Below, in pieces: positions 10,296 through 19,050 of a stretch of DNA of 64,000 nt (position 1 is its first letter; each line of letters begins with the position of its first letter). Both the position numbers and the translations under genes were made by a program. The stretch is from Kamptonema formosum PCC 10802 (lineage in GTDB: Bacteria; Cyanobacteriota; Cyanobacteriia; Cyanobacteriales; Oscillatoriaceae). The notes beneath the pieces were generated by a model that ran no database searches, had not been told where the DNA came from, and was given only the letters and a program-made list of their open reading frames with translations. The stretch covers positions 1,569,282 to 1,633,281 of the forward strand of contig NZ_KB235948.1 of the NCBI RefSeq assembly GCF_000332335.1. Reading direction: 5' to 3'.

Positions 10296-11096
10296 ATGGC
10301 TGGAAGTCCCGAACATATCAAACGGTTACTAGAAACGAAACAGTGTCCGGGTGGCGATCTCACAGACGCCAACCTGTCTGGCTTTAATCTGATTGGTGCC
10401 TACCTCGACGGTGCCAAACTGTCGTGTGCCAAGCTCAATGGTGCCAACCTGAGCAGTGCCAACTTGAGCGGTGCCGATCTGAGTTCTGCCAACTTGGTGG
10501 GAGCGAGCTTAGTGAGTGCGGACCTCAGCGGTGCTGACGCCAAGGCGATCAACCTGCTAGACGCCAAACTGAACGGTGCGGACCTCAGAGGTGCCAAGTT
10601 AGGTTTTGCCAATTTGGTGAGCGCCAACCTGGAAAAGGCCAACCTGAGCGGTGCCGGCATAGAGGGGGCAAACTTAATTGATGCCAACCTAGAAGGAGCC
10701 AACCTCTGCGGAGCCCACCTCCAGGGGGCCAATCTGGGCAGTGCGGTGCTGGTGGGGGCTAACCTGTGGAATGCCGACCTCAGCGAGACGCGCCTAGTGG
10801 GTGCCGACTTGAGCGATACTAACCTGAGTGGGGCGAACTTGTCGAGCGCCAACCTGCTGAATGCCAACCTGAGTGGGGCCAACCTGACTGGGGCCAACAT
10901 CAGTGGGGCCAACCTCGGTGCGGCAAAGCTCGACGGTGTGATTGGGCTGTACCCAGACAGCCCGGTTGCTGTGGCCCAGAATCCGCCGCCCGGATCGGGC
11001 GTGCGGCATTCAGGTTTTTCCTACCCCTATTTGCAGTTGGGTTCGCAACAGAAACACTCCAACAGTGCCGGTATATCGCGCCCGGGGTTCTCGTAG
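10296..11096 (+). CDS. Cytosolic pentapeptide-repeat protein
   Basis: This 266-aa protein has no signal peptide. After about 20 residues (SPEHIKRLLETKQCPGGDL) it becomes a nearly uninterrupted A(N/D)LSG pentapeptide array to about residue 210. It ends with LDGVIGLYPDSP, a closing motif often seen in such proteins, and a proline/serine-rich tail. I chose ATG 10296 because a Shine-Dalgarno-like CAGGGGG stands 8-10 bases upstream. The leader hexads and single cysteine resemble cyanobacterial cytosolic pentapeptide proteins of unknown function. It is probably a paralogue of the exported protein upstream. Confidence 0.88.
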   Translation: MAGSPEHIKRLLETKQCPGGDLTDANLSGFNLIGAYLDGAKLSCAKLNGANLSSANLSGADLSSANLVGASLVSADLSGADAKAINLLDAKLNGADLRGAKLGFANLVSANLEKANLSGAGIEGANLIDANLEGANLCGAHLQGANLGSAVLVGANLWNADLSETRLVGADLSDTNLSGANLSSANLLNANLSGANLTGANISGANLGAAKLDGVIGLYPDSPVAVAQNPPPGSGVRHSGFSYPYLQLGSQQKHSNSAGISRPGFS

Positions 11097-11122
11097 GGGC
11101 GAGTTTTTTTTCAGCGGTCATT

Positions 11123-11219
11123 TATAGTGCTTTTGAGTTGCATGAATTACGCATCAATAACCCGGTTTCTTTAAGAAACCGGGTTATTCAGTACCTGAAT
11201 AATCTGAAAAACGCGATAA
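11123..11219. repeat. MITE-A palindromic element, diverged copy
   Basis: The core is cccggtttctttaagaaacc with shortened outer arms, and the ends have drifted (tatagtgc and acgcgata). It lies directly after the second pentapeptide gene and may act as its terminator. Confidence 0.7.
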
Positions 11220-11311
11220 TCTAAAATCCCAAACCAAAAATCCAAAATCCAAAATCTAAAACCCCAAACCCGGGCATCCAGACATGCTCATTGCTCGTCT
11301 GCCGGCACGCC

Positions 11312-11439
11312 GTTCGTAGTTGGGCTTTAGCCCAAAGGTTAGTAATTGGGCTTTAGCCCAAAGGTTCGTAATTGGGCTTTAGCCCAAAGGTTAGTAGTTG
11401 GGCTTTAGCCCAAAGGTTCGTAATTGGGCTTCAGCCCAA
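11312..11439. repeat. Tandem hairpin array, 26-bp unit, 5 copies
   Basis: Each unit contains the inverted repeat TTGGGCTTTAGCCCAA preceded by gttcgtag or gttagtaa. The last unit has a T-to-C change in the hairpin loop. The same core recurs in arrays at 30230 (27-bp unit) and 41845 (25-bp unit). Confidence 0.92.
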
Positions 11440-11758
11440 CCGGCACACAATAAGGGACGCCCACCGGCACTTTTTTCCCCTCAGCAACTACCAGTTCCGC
11501 CGCCCGATTTCCTACTGGGACGTGAAGCGCCACGGGGCAATTGTCGCCCTAGTTGAGCTGTTAGTGGTGCTAGCGGCAACGCTCTACATTTTCCCCCGCA
11601 CCCAGTCGTTGACAGGTCAGGGATTGCTGGCTATAATTAATATTATATACGCGACCGGCTACTTCTGCTTTTACCTGCGAGAGAGAGTGCCGGTGGGACG
11701 AGCGAGAAGCCGCAAGAAACCGAGTTTCTTTAAGAAACCCGGTTTCGGGAACAATTAA
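11372..11758 (+). CDS. Hypothetical small membrane protein, boundaries shaped by repeats
   Basis: I do not recognise this 128-aa open frame. Residues 1 to about 30 are encoded by the tandem hairpin array, and the last 13 or so residues by the core palindrome of a MITE-A-like repeat. Between them lies a plausible protein: NYQFRRPISYWDVKRHG followed by two hydrophobic segments, at about residues 56-73 and 83-99. An in-frame GTG at 11522 could be the real start, giving a 78-aa product. It may be a remnant of a larger membrane protein. Confidence 0.35.
   Translation: MGFSPKVSSWALAQRFVIGLQPNRHTIRDAHRHFFPLSNYQFRRPISYWDVKRHGAIVALVELLVVLAATLYIFPRTQSLTGQGLLAIINIIYATGYFCFYLRERVPVGRARSRKKPSFFKKPGFGNN
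11711..11749. repeat. MITE-A core palindrome without ends
   Basis: The sequence agaaaccgagtttctttaag and its near-inverse form the central hairpin only. It overlaps the 3' end of the small membrane frame and sits just beyond the prmA stop on the other strand, so it may be a bidirectional terminator. Confidence 0.7.
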
Positions 11759-11769
11759 TTAAAAATTTA

Positions 11770-12660
11770 TCAGCTGCGGCGGATATTGAAACAGCACCAA
11801 TCTTGCCGCCGCCAGAGGGTAGCGACGATCCAGCCGTGCTGTTCTAGAGTGTCGGCGACCGGCTTAGCTTGCTCCAGCAAAACGCCGCTAATAATGCCCC
11901 AAGTCGTGGGTTTGGCGATAGCGTCCAGCTGCGGGGTGAGGTCAATAATCACTTCCGCCAAAATATTGCAAACAAAGCCATCCACCGGCCTGTCGGTTAA
12001 TTTAATCAGGCGGTCCACACTGCCCAACTCCACAACCATGCGCTGGGAGGTTATCCGGTTGAGTTCGCGATTTTGGCGAGCGGACTTTACCGCCAGCGGG
12101 TCAGTATCCACAGCGTAAACCTTGCGAGCGCCCAGCAGCAGGGCGGCGATGGATAAAATGCCGGAACCGCAGCCAATATCCGCCACCACGGCATCGGTTT
12201 TTTCCGCGCCCAGGCGCATTTCCAGCGCCTCCATGCACAGCTGAGTCGTGGCGTGGGTGCCGGTGCCAAAAGCCACACTCGGATCTAAGCGCAGCAGGAG
12301 CCGGTCTGACTTTTCGGGTAAGGGGAGCCAAGCTGGGTGAACCAGCAAGCGGTCCCCAACTTCCAGCGGGTGCCAGTATTGCTTCCAGCTGCTCGCCCAG
12401 TCTTCCTCATCGATCAAGTGCCACTGCATCGCCGGCGGTGGCCAACCCGCGCAGAGCGCGTCTTGGCGCAGCCACAGGGACAGCGCCGCCAAGTCCAGCA
12501 GCTGCGCCCCCTCCTCGGGCAAGTAAGCGGACACCAGGCAGTTAAAGCCTTTTATCTCGCTAGCCGTACCCTTACAGCCAAAGCCTTCCAGCCGCCAGAA
12601 AATTAAATCTTCCAGCGCTGGATCGCACAGAACCCGAATTTCCCACCAGCTGTGTGCCAA
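11770..12660 (-). CDS. prmA: Ribosomal protein L11 methyltransferase
   Basis: PrmA trimethylates ribosomal protein L11 using S-adenosylmethionine. The 296-aa product has the N-terminal substrate-recognition domain (starting [12 protein letters not shown]), then the catalytic domain with [20 protein letters not shown] and the acidic AVDTDP. Near the C-terminus is the family-typical [14 protein letters not shown]. The start codon is TTG, preceded by an AGGGGGC Shine-Dalgarno-like stretch about 9 bases upstream; no ATG fits the family N-terminus. The gene lies 142 bp downstream of serA on the same strand, a pairing I recall from other cyanobacteria (Synechocystis sll1908/sll1909). Confidence 0.93.
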   Translation of the reverse strand: MAHSWWEIRVLCDPALEDLIFWRLEGFGCKGTASEIKGFNCLVSAYLPEEGAQLLDLAALSLWLRQDALCAGWPPPAMQWHLIDEEDWASSWKQYWHPLEVGDRLLVHPAWLPLPEKSDRLLLRLDPSVAFGTGTHATTQLCMEALEMRLGAEKTDAVVADIGCGSGILSIAALLLGARKVYAVDTDPLAVKSARQNRELNRITSQRMVVELGSVDRLIKLTDRPVDGFVCNILAEVIIDLTPQLDAIAKPTTWGIISGVLLEQAKPVADTLEQHGWIVATLWRRQDWCCFNIRRS

Positions 12661-12802
12661 AGTTAATGCCCCCTATTTTAGAGGCTAGGGGCTAAGTTAA
12701 TTATGAATTCTGAATTCTGAATCATTAATTATAACTGATAATTCCTGATTCAGCACCCACAATTTATCCCTCAGCGGACCCCAGTCCCTAGTTTCTGTGT
12801 CC

Positions 12803-14386
12803 CTACAGCCTGACTGTATGGGCTTCCCGAATGCCCGCCACTTTAGTAATCTCAGTCAGAATCCCGTCAGGGAGGGGATCGTCCAGGCTGAGAACCATCA
12901 CGGCATCGCCGCGCACGATTTTGCGGCCTACTTGCATACTGGCAATATTTACATTAAAGCTGCCCAGAAGAGAACCGATTTTGCCGATAATCCCCGGCAT
13001 GTCTCGGTGGCGGGTGAACAGCATGTGCTGGGTGGGGGTGACGCCGATCGGGAACTCGTCCACGGCGGTGATGCGAATTTCGCCATCGCCGAGGACAGCG
13101 CCGGTCACGGAGTGGTCGCCCAGAGAGCCCTTGGCCTCCAAGTGCAGCGAGCCGGTGTAGTCGCGAATCGAGGCGTCCCGGGTTTCAACCACGCGAATGC
13201 CCCGCTCTTTGGCTTCCAGGGCGGCGTTGACATAGTTGACCCGCTCCCGCAGCGCTTGGGCGAGGAGGCCTTTGAGGGCGGCGACGACCACCGGCTGGCT
13301 TGCAGAGCTGGCCAGCTCTCCCTGCAGCCGCACCGTCAGGGACTCAACCCGCCCGCCGGCCAGCTGGCTGACCAAGTTGCCCAGGGTTTCCGCCAGCTGC
13401 ATGTAAGGTTTGAGCTTTTCGAGCACGTCGGGGTACAGCCCGGGGATATTCACCGCCGAACGCGCCGGCAGCCCCAGCAGCACGTCGCGAATTTGTTCCG
13501 CCACGTCAATGGCCACATTAATCTGAGCTTCTGCGGTGGAGGCTCCCAAGTGGGGGGTGAGGACGATTCCCCCTTCCAGCCCGCGCAGTGGGGAATCCGC
13601 TTCCAGCGGTTCGTTTTCGTAAACATCGAGCGCCGCACCGGCAATTTTGCCTTCCCTGAGGGCTTGGGCCAGCGCCGCCTCGTCAATGATGCCGCCCCGG
13701 GCGCAGTTGACGATGCGGGCGGTTGGTTTCATTTTCGCCAGCGCCTCAGTACCGATCAGGTGGGAGGTTTCCGGCGTTTTGGGGATGTGCAGGGTGATGT
13801 AGTCCGCTTCCCGCAACAGCAGGTCCATATCCACCAGCCGGCAGCCTAGCTGCTCAGCCCGTTCGGTGGAGATGAAGGGGTCATAAGCGAGGAGCTTCAT
13901 GCCCATCGCTTTCGCCGCCGCCGCCACATGGGAGCCAATTTTTCCCAGCCCCACGATGCCGAGGGTTTTCTTGTAAACCTCCGCGCCGACAAAGCTCTTG
14001 CGGTCCCACTTGCCGCTTTTGACGGACTGGTTGGCGTCGGGGATGTAGCGGGAGAGGGATAGCATCATGGCCAGGGCGTGCTCTGCAGCGGCAATGGTGT
14101 TGCCTTCTGGGGAATTGACCACCACAATCCCTGAGCGGGTGGCTGCCGGCACGTCCACATTGTCTACGCCCACACCGGCGCGCCCGATGATTTTCAGCTG
14201 TGTGCCAGCTTCAATCACCGCTTTGGTGACGCGGGTGCCGGAGCGGATCATCAGGGCGTCGTACTCTGGGATCGCCCGCACCAGCTCTTCTGGCGACAGA
14301 TTTGTTTTTACGTCTACCTGGGCGACTTGCGACAGAATGTCGATGCCTACTTGATCGATGGGATCGGAAACGAGAACCTTTGGCAT
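12803..14386 (-). CDS. serA: D-3-phosphoglycerate dehydrogenase
   Basis: SerA oxidises 3-phosphoglycerate with NAD+ in the first step of serine synthesis. The 527-aa protein is the long form. The catalytic and NAD-binding domains hold GLGKIGSHVAA and the substrate-site arginine in NCARGG, plus HLGAST with the catalytic histidine. An intervening ASB domain follows, then a C-terminal ACT domain (HRDMPGIIGKIGSLL) that in this family binds the regulator serine. I chose ATG 14386 (MPKVLVSDP); the 36 codons upstream are unlike the family. It is likely co-oriented with prmA as a unit. Confidence 0.95.
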   Translation of the reverse strand: MPKVLVSDPIDQVGIDILSQVAQVDVKTNLSPEELVRAIPEYDALMIRSGTRVTKAVIEAGTQLKIIGRAGVGVDNVDVPAATRSGIVVVNSPEGNTIAAAEHALAMMLSLSRYIPDANQSVKSGKWDRKSFVGAEVYKKTLGIVGLGKIGSHVAAAAKAMGMKLLAYDPFISTERAEQLGCRLVDMDLLLREADYITLHIPKTPETSHLIGTEALAKMKPTARIVNCARGGIIDEAALAQALREGKIAGAALDVYENEPLEADSPLRGLEGGIVLTPHLGASTAEAQINVAIDVAEQIRDVLLGLPARSAVNIPGLYPDVLEKLKPYMQLAETLGNLVSQLAGGRVESLTVRLQGELASSASQPVVVAALKGLLAQALRERVNYVNAALEAKERGIRVVETRDASIRDYTGSLHLEAKGSLGDHSVTGAVLGDGEIRITAVDEFPIGVTPTQHMLFTRHRDMPGIIGKIGSLLGSFNVNIASMQVGRKIVRGDAVMVLSLDDPLPDGILTEITKVAGIREAHTVRL

Positions 14387-14726
14387 GGTTGGCTTCTGAG
14401 GTTGCAACAGCTTGGGGTGAGATGGCGCGCGAAAGGCTATAGCTCTGGGCTCTCGGCGGACGATTGCGCTTGCCGGCAGCCGGAAATCCTGCATGGCAGG
14501 AATATTCTGCAGTAGGTCATTTTAACTGTATTGCTGCCTGCCTGCCTTAGATTGTTTGAAAGTTTTTATCTTCTGCGCCCCCCGAGGTGCGTCCCCCCTC
14601 CCCTGCCGGTGGCTCCACGCATGCCGGTGGCGAACAGCGTGTCAGTCCCGATCTAAACGTACAATATCTCCAAGGACGTGCGCTCCCACTCTCACTCAGG
14701 CCAGACCGCCCTGCGAATCATTGCTT

Positions 14727-15242
14727 ATGAACTATCTCGTCGCTGTACTGCCAGACCGCATCAAAGCAGAAGCCGCTTATGTCGCTCTAGAGAAAGAAGG
14801 CTTGCCGGCCCCTCAAGTGGCCATCCTGGGCAAGGGCTATCAGAGCGCTGATGAATATGGCTTGATCGATCCCAATGAACAAGCCGCCAAACAAGCCAAG
14901 CTGATGGCCACCTGGCTCGTGCCGTTTGGCTTTGCCGCCGGCTTCACCTTCAGCTCGATCACCGGCTTGGATACTTTTGCCTGGGCCGGCGAGATCGGCA
15001 ATCACATCATTGGCGGGTTGCTGGGGGCTGTCTCCGGCGGAATGGGCAGTGTTTTTGTCGGGGGCGGTGTCGGTTTGATCTTCGGGGGCGGTGACGCTTT
15101 GCCCTACCGCAACCGCCTCAATGCCGGCAAGTACCTGATTGTGGTCAGGGGTTCTGAAACCCTCACCCGCCAAGCTACCCGCATCCTCCGCCAGTTCGAC
15201 CCGGAAAATATCCAGGGCTACGCCGATCCGGGCAGTGTCTGA
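14727..15242 (+). CDS. Conserved cyanobacterial protein with glycine-rich membrane region
   Basis: The 171-aa product begins with a soluble alpha/beta stretch (NYLVAVLPDRIKAEAAYVALEKEG, first ~40 residues) that recalls the YflT/general-stress-17M fold. A central very glycine-rich hydrophobic segment follows (about residues 70-125, with GGLLGAVSGGMG and GGGVGLIFGGG) that could form one or two glycine-zipper membrane helices. The C-terminal part is again a soluble domain ending in LRQFDPENIQGY. ATG 14727 begins the conserved-looking part. The gene is divergent from serA. I know no function for it, and the fold comparison is inference. Confidence 0.75.
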   Translation: MNYLVAVLPDRIKAEAAYVALEKEGLPAPQVAILGKGYQSADEYGLIDPNEQAAKQAKLMATWLVPFGFAAGFTFSSITGLDTFAWAGEIGNHIIGGLLGAVSGGMGSVFVGGGVGLIFGGGDALPYRNRLNAGKYLIVVRGSETLTRQATRILRQFDPENIQGYADPGSV

Positions 15243-15832
15243 GTTCGGGCCACTCTGCGGACGTCCGGGCTCTGGCTGGATGTCCGGGAAAAGGCCGGCA
15301 GCGCTACGGTGCCCGCAGTGCCGGCGGATTCGCCCCTGCCGGTGTGGCGGATTTAACCTCAGGAATATGGCGCTTCAATCCCACTCTCAAACAATCTTGC
15401 CTTAAATCGGACAGCTCGCTCCTGAAACTCACAGGAATTCAGAACAGCTCGCGGTATAAGAAGTTACACGAATAAATGTTACGCCGGCAAGCCGCACGCA
15501 ACAAGGCAGACTTTCTCCGCCTCTGGCAGGGAGACATCCAGGGCGCTGACAAACCTTTTGCCCGGGAAAAGGGGAAAGGTTAACGGGGTAAATAGGGCTA
15601 AAAAACTTTACCGTATCTTCACAATAAAGCCACCTGAATTCACACGGATTTCACACGGTTTGCTGGGAATATCAGCTAGACTTTAAACGGGTGGCCTCTA
15701 AAAGAATTCCCACAGCCGCCGCCCGTCTTGTTGGTCTGTCGGGAGCGAGCTTTCCCCTTCTCGCTCCTCCTGGCCCAACTCACAGTGCCGGGCTCTCTCC
15801 TGGCTCCTGTTAAAAAAATATTTAAATCGGTT

Positions 15833-15860
15833 AAGAACTCTTCCTCTTTCACGAGTTCTT
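15833..15860. promoter_or_regulatory. Inverted repeat AAGAACTC...GAGTTCTT
   Basis: An 8-bp perfect inverted repeat surrounds a 12-base centre. It has no T-run on either side, so it looks more like an operator or leader hairpin than a terminator. The nearest downstream frame is the small gene at 16201. Confidence 0.3.
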
Positions 15861-15965
15861 CACAGGGAAGGTGATACCTTATTAACTGAATGACAGCTTA
15901 TCAAAAAGTTAATGCCAGTCAGGAGCCTGAATTCTCATAGAGGTGATGTGGTGAGTGGAGCGAGC

Positions 15966-16054
15966 GGGTTTCATCTGAGTGAGGTACTGAGGAACCCGGT
16001 TTCTTAAAGAAACTGGGTTTCTGGCACGCACTTCATCCAACTGAAAACTGCTAT
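15966..16054. repeat. MITE-A palindromic element, reversed copy
   Basis: It reads gtttcatctgagtgaggtac, then the core, then cttcatccaactgaaaac and ctatat. It is inverted relative to the reference copy at 4594. Confidence 0.8.
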
Positions 16055-16200
16055 ATTTGCGCTGCGAGGCTGACCGCAAGGAGTCCGCTGGCCAAAACCT
16101 ATTTGCTATTTCGGCATCGGGGCGACCGGCGAATATCGCCAGGCTTGAACATTCTGGCTGTCATCCTGAAACAAAAACCCCTACTTTTTTTTGTCGCTAT

Positions 16201-16404
16201 ATGAAAATCAACACTGATGTCACTCTCAGACCGGCTTTAACTGTCCCTCTCTCCCAAAAAAATCGCAAGCATTGGTTCCAAAACGCGGGAGAGACATTTG
16301 CCAACCTTTTGAGGAGCCTTGTGTTCGCCATGCTGCTCGGTGTAGCAGCCTTGCCCCTTTATTTGTTCGCACTCCTGCTGCCAAATGACAGCGAAGATGA
16401 TTGA
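16201..16404 (+). CDS. Hypothetical 67-aa single-pass membrane protein
   Basis: The frame encodes a polar, basic N-terminus (MKINTDVTLRPALTVPLSQK), a hydrophobic helix at about residues 39-60 (LVFAMLLGVAALPLYLFALLL) and an acidic end, NDSEDD. That layout is typical of real small membrane proteins. There is no strong Shine-Dalgarno. The frame can be extended upstream to 16057, but that would start inside a MITE-A edge. I do not recognise a family. Confidence 0.4.
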   Translation: MKINTDVTLRPALTVPLSQKNRKHWFQNAGETFANLLRSLVFAMLLGVAALPLYLFALLLPNDSEDD

Positions 16405-16631
16405 TCTGTTCCCGCTGTTGGGGTGCGTCTCACCGGCACGCAAAGCCCCAGCCCCACCGGTTCGGTGGCCACTTGGAAAGCTGGGCTGGCTGGCACCGGC
16501 ACTTGTCCGGGCTGGGGGCTAGCTGATGGCAAGCAGTATGGGCAAGATCGGTGGTGGCGAGATAAACTAGAAAGTAGAATCTATTAACTCTGAAGCCAAA
16601 ACTCGAAAGCTCAAAACTCAAAACTGCTTAG

Positions 16632-17411
16632 ATGCTGCCAAGGGAAGAACTGTTAAAAGGTGTAGAAAATCGAGAGGGCGTGGCTCGCGCTATCGACCAA
16701 GCTGAGGGGGCGCTTAAAACCTGGGAAGTTGTCGGGACGGATTTTCTGTCGCCGCCGGTGCTGGCGGAAACCCAGCAGGTTTTCAAGCGCCTGACAGAGG
16801 TGCAGGCAATCGCCTGGGGGGGCTACCCGCAGGCAGAACGGCAGCGTCTGGCGATCTCCCGATCGGAACTGCCGCTAGAGCAGTCGCAGGTGGCTGTTGC
16901 CGCACTGGAAATTGCCGGCAACTTCCTGTTCGATACCGCCACTCACCGCGACTTTCTCGGGGCAATGCTCGGATGCGGCATTGTCCGAGAAAAAACCGGC
17001 GACATTATTGTGCTGGGCGAACGGGGCGCGCAGGCGATTGTGGTGCCAGAAATGGTAGAATTTCTGGAGATGAATCTCAAACAGGTGCGCTCGGTGCCGG
17101 TGAGAACTCAGCGAATTGACCTGAGCGAGCTGAAGGTTAAAGAACCCAAGAAGAAAGAGTTAACGACAGTGGAGGCTTCCATGCGCTTGGACGCCCTCGC
17201 TTCCGCTGGGTTTGGCATGTCCCGCAGCAAAATGGTCGATTTAATTGCCGGTGGCGACGTGCGCGTTAACTGGAAAGAAATTACCGAAGCGAGCCACATC
17301 CTGAAACCGGGAGATTTAGTCGCCATTCGGGGAAAAGGACGCCTGGAAATTGGCGAAATGTCTGTGACTAAAAAAGACCGCTACCGCGTCGGGCTGACGA
17401 GGTATATGTAA
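16632..17411 (+). CDS. Photosystem II S4-domain protein (YlmH-like RNA-binding protein)
   Basis: The 259-aa product matches the cyanobacterial/plastid family annotated as photosystem II S4 domain protein. The N-terminal two thirds (starting MLPREELLKGVENREGVARAID) is the YlmH-type domain, containing SRSELPLEQSQVAVAALEI-like features at about residues 76-95. The C-terminal S4 RNA-binding domain spans about residues 183-242, including MRLDALASAGFGMSRSKMV and GGDVRVN. S4 domains bind structured RNA. The link to photosystem II is by family name and is not evident in the sequence. A MITE-A copy follows immediately and may terminate transcription. Confidence 0.88.
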   Translation: MLPREELLKGVENREGVARAIDQAEGALKTWEVVGTDFLSPPVLAETQQVFKRLTEVQAIAWGGYPQAERQRLAISRSELPLEQSQVAVAALEIAGNFLFDTATHRDFLGAMLGCGIVREKTGDIIVLGERGAQAIVVPEMVEFLEMNLKQVRSVPVRTQRIDLSELKVKEPKKKELTTVEASMRLDALASAGFGMSRSKMVDLIAGGDVRVNWKEITEASHILKPGDLVAIRGKGRLEIGEMSVTKKDRYRVGLTRYM

Positions 17412-17419
17412 ATTGGGAA

Positions 17420-17515
17420 TATAGCGGTTCTCAGTTGGATGAACGATGGCCCAGAAACCCGGTTTCTTGAAGAAACCGGGTTTCTCAGTACCTCACTAAT
17501 CTGAGAAACGCTATA
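17420..17515. repeat. MITE-A palindromic element
   Basis: A full copy in the same orientation as 4594-4690, with both ends (atagcggttctcagttgg and gagaaacgctatat). It lies 9 bp after the stop of the PSII S4 gene. Confidence 0.85.
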
Positions 17516-17584
17516 TCTGGGGACAGGCGGGACAGATGTCCTGCGCCTGTCCGCCGGCTGAGTTTCCCGACGGCATGAGGAGTG

Positions 17585-17854
17585 TCAGTTTTCAGCTAGG
17601 TTTGGCGGCAGCAACTGTTGAAATTCAGGCACAGATTCAATTGTTACCGCCTGCCGGTGAAGCTGTTTCAGCTTCGCAGCGTCCTCGATGCGATTAATCG
17701 CCTCGCGCAGCTGTGCCGGCACCTCTTCAAACCGCATCTCCAAGATTTCAATCACGGACTCGCGAGCATTTTGCTGGATTCCCCGCTGGATTCCTCGCTC
17801 GATTCCCGCTTGCATTGCCCTTTGTTCAATCCGGCTGAGTAAAGGCATCGGCAT
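17585..17854 (-). pseudogene. Orphan duplicate of the 3' end of an Rpn-family nuclease gene
   Basis: This 89-codon frame repeats the C-terminal quarter of the adjacent nuclease (17901-18899): the same MPLLSRIEQRAMQAGIERGI block and the same ending in LAEN. The copy has lost the nuclease core. It differs by several substitutions and a 12-bp insertion that doubles the short GIQR unit. The duplication is tandem with an offset of about 316 bp. It may still be translated, but I treat it as a fragment. Confidence 0.8.
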
Positions 17855-17900
17855 CTCCTCCTGATAGCGTGTCAGTTTTTCTTCAAAGCTGCGCTGCCGG

Positions 17901-18899
17901 TTAATTTTCAGCTAGGTTGGGCGACAGCAACTGCTGAAATTCAGGCACAGAGCCAATCGTTACCGCCTGCCGGTGAAGCTGTTTCAGCAAAGCCGCGTCC
18001 TCGATGCGATTAATCGCCTCGCGCAGCTGTGCCGGCACCTCTTCAAACCGCATCTCCAAGATTTCAATCACGGACTCGCGAGCATTTTGCTGGATTCCCC
18101 GCTCGATTCCCGCTTGCATTGCCCTTTGTTCAATCCGGCTGAGTAAAGGCATCCGCATCTCCTCCTGATAGCGTGTCAGTTTTTCTTCAAAGCTACGCTG
18201 CAGTTCCTCCGGCAAGGCCATCATCCAGTCAACCAGCCGGAAGAGCTTCTCAATCTGCTCTCTATTATAGTCCCTTTCAAAGAGACCTCGAACCAAGCTC
18301 CACTTCCACTGCTCTCGCTCCTGCGGAGTGCCGCGTGTGGCTTTGGTCTTCAGATGAGCCATCACCATCACTGCAAAGGGATTGGCGCTTTGCTCCAAAG
18401 TCTGCCACTGCGCTTGATAATCCAACAGTTTCACCACCGGAAACTTCAGACTCAGCTCACAGCCGCCCAGAGCGTACCCATAAGAGGAGGGACGCCAAGA
18501 CGCTCGTTCGTCACCCAACACCCCTAAGCTTATCACAGGGCGCTCATACCGGTCAAATGTCCGGTAGTGATACTGGTACATCCGCCTAGCAAAATTTGAC
18601 TCTTCCTGGCTCTGCACCTCTATATGAATCAAGACCCAGACTTCCGCACCGTCGCGCAGCCAGACTTGGAACAATTTATCCGCGATTCGCTTCCCCGACT
18701 CGGATTCCCGCAGGATTTGCTGGAGTTCTTTGTCCAGCGATTGAGGAGCCCGAGTCCAGTCAACTAGGTCGTGGACTTGTGGGAAAAAGAAGGCCATAAA
18801 CGGATCTAAATATTCCTCGATCGCTTCCTTCCAGGGGGTGTCATAATCAGCCTGGGGTTCGATTACGCTAAAAGACTCACCTGTTGTTTCTTCAGTCAT
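17901..18899 (-). CDS. Rpn/YhgA-type PD-(D/E)XK nuclease-transposase family protein
   Basis: The 332-aa product belongs to the cyanobacterial group related to recombination-promoting nucleases. The nuclease core is visible: D74 in IADKLF, then E94-V-Q96 within VLIHIEVQSQEE, fitting the PD-(D/E)XK arrangement. FARRMYQYHYRTFDRY follows. The C-terminal half is helical and charged, with repeated ER/IQ units (QAGIERGIQQNARESV). Such proteins are usually multicopy, mobile-like genes that cleave DNA and stimulate recombination; activity here is inference. Its 3' end is tandemly duplicated downstream. Confidence 0.8.
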   Translation of the reverse strand: MTEETTGESFSVIEPQADYDTPWKEAIEEYLDPFMAFFFPQVHDLVDWTRAPQSLDKELQQILRESESGKRIADKLFQVWLRDGAEVWVLIHIEVQSQEESNFARRMYQYHYRTFDRYERPVISLGVLGDERASWRPSSYGYALGGCELSLKFPVVKLLDYQAQWQTLEQSANPFAVMVMAHLKTKATRGTPQEREQWKWSLVRGLFERDYNREQIEKLFRLVDWMMALPEELQRSFEEKLTRYQEEMRMPLLSRIEQRAMQAGIERGIQQNARESVIEILEMRFEEVPAQLREAINRIEDAALLKQLHRQAVTIGSVPEFQQLLSPNLAEN

Positions 18900-18956
18900 A
18901 AGCTGTTAGAATTTTAACCTGCTTTTCCGTTAAAAGGAGGCAGAGCCGACCGATTG

Positions 18957-18981
18957 CGTTCCCAGCCCGAGGCTGGGAACG
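18957..18981. terminator. Palindrome CGTTCCCAGCC-cga-GGCTGGGAACG
   Basis: A perfect 11-bp inverted repeat with a 3-base loop lies between the nuclease gene and the SDR gene. It could be a terminator for the SDR side or one more dispersed palindrome. No long T-run follows. Confidence 0.45.
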
Positions 18982-19050
18982 AGAGAAGGAAAAATGCACA
19001 CACTTTGCACACTTCCCGCTCTTGCAGGTTGCCCCGGCAGGGAGTTTAGC

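Larger units (their letters stand above)
15243..16200. other. Intergenic region with direct and inverted repeats
   Basis: No gene is supported. The motif ttcacacgg is repeated around 15639-15660, a hairpin lies at 15833-15860 and a reversed MITE-A copy at 15966-16054. Confidence 0.5.

Noticed and set aside
10400-10912. 170-residue minus-strand repeat protein
   Set aside because: It mirrors the pentapeptide array of the plus-strand gene. Such shadows arise from repetitive codons.
12797-13849. 350-residue plus-strand protein
   Set aside because: It is antisense to serA and has no recognisable domain.
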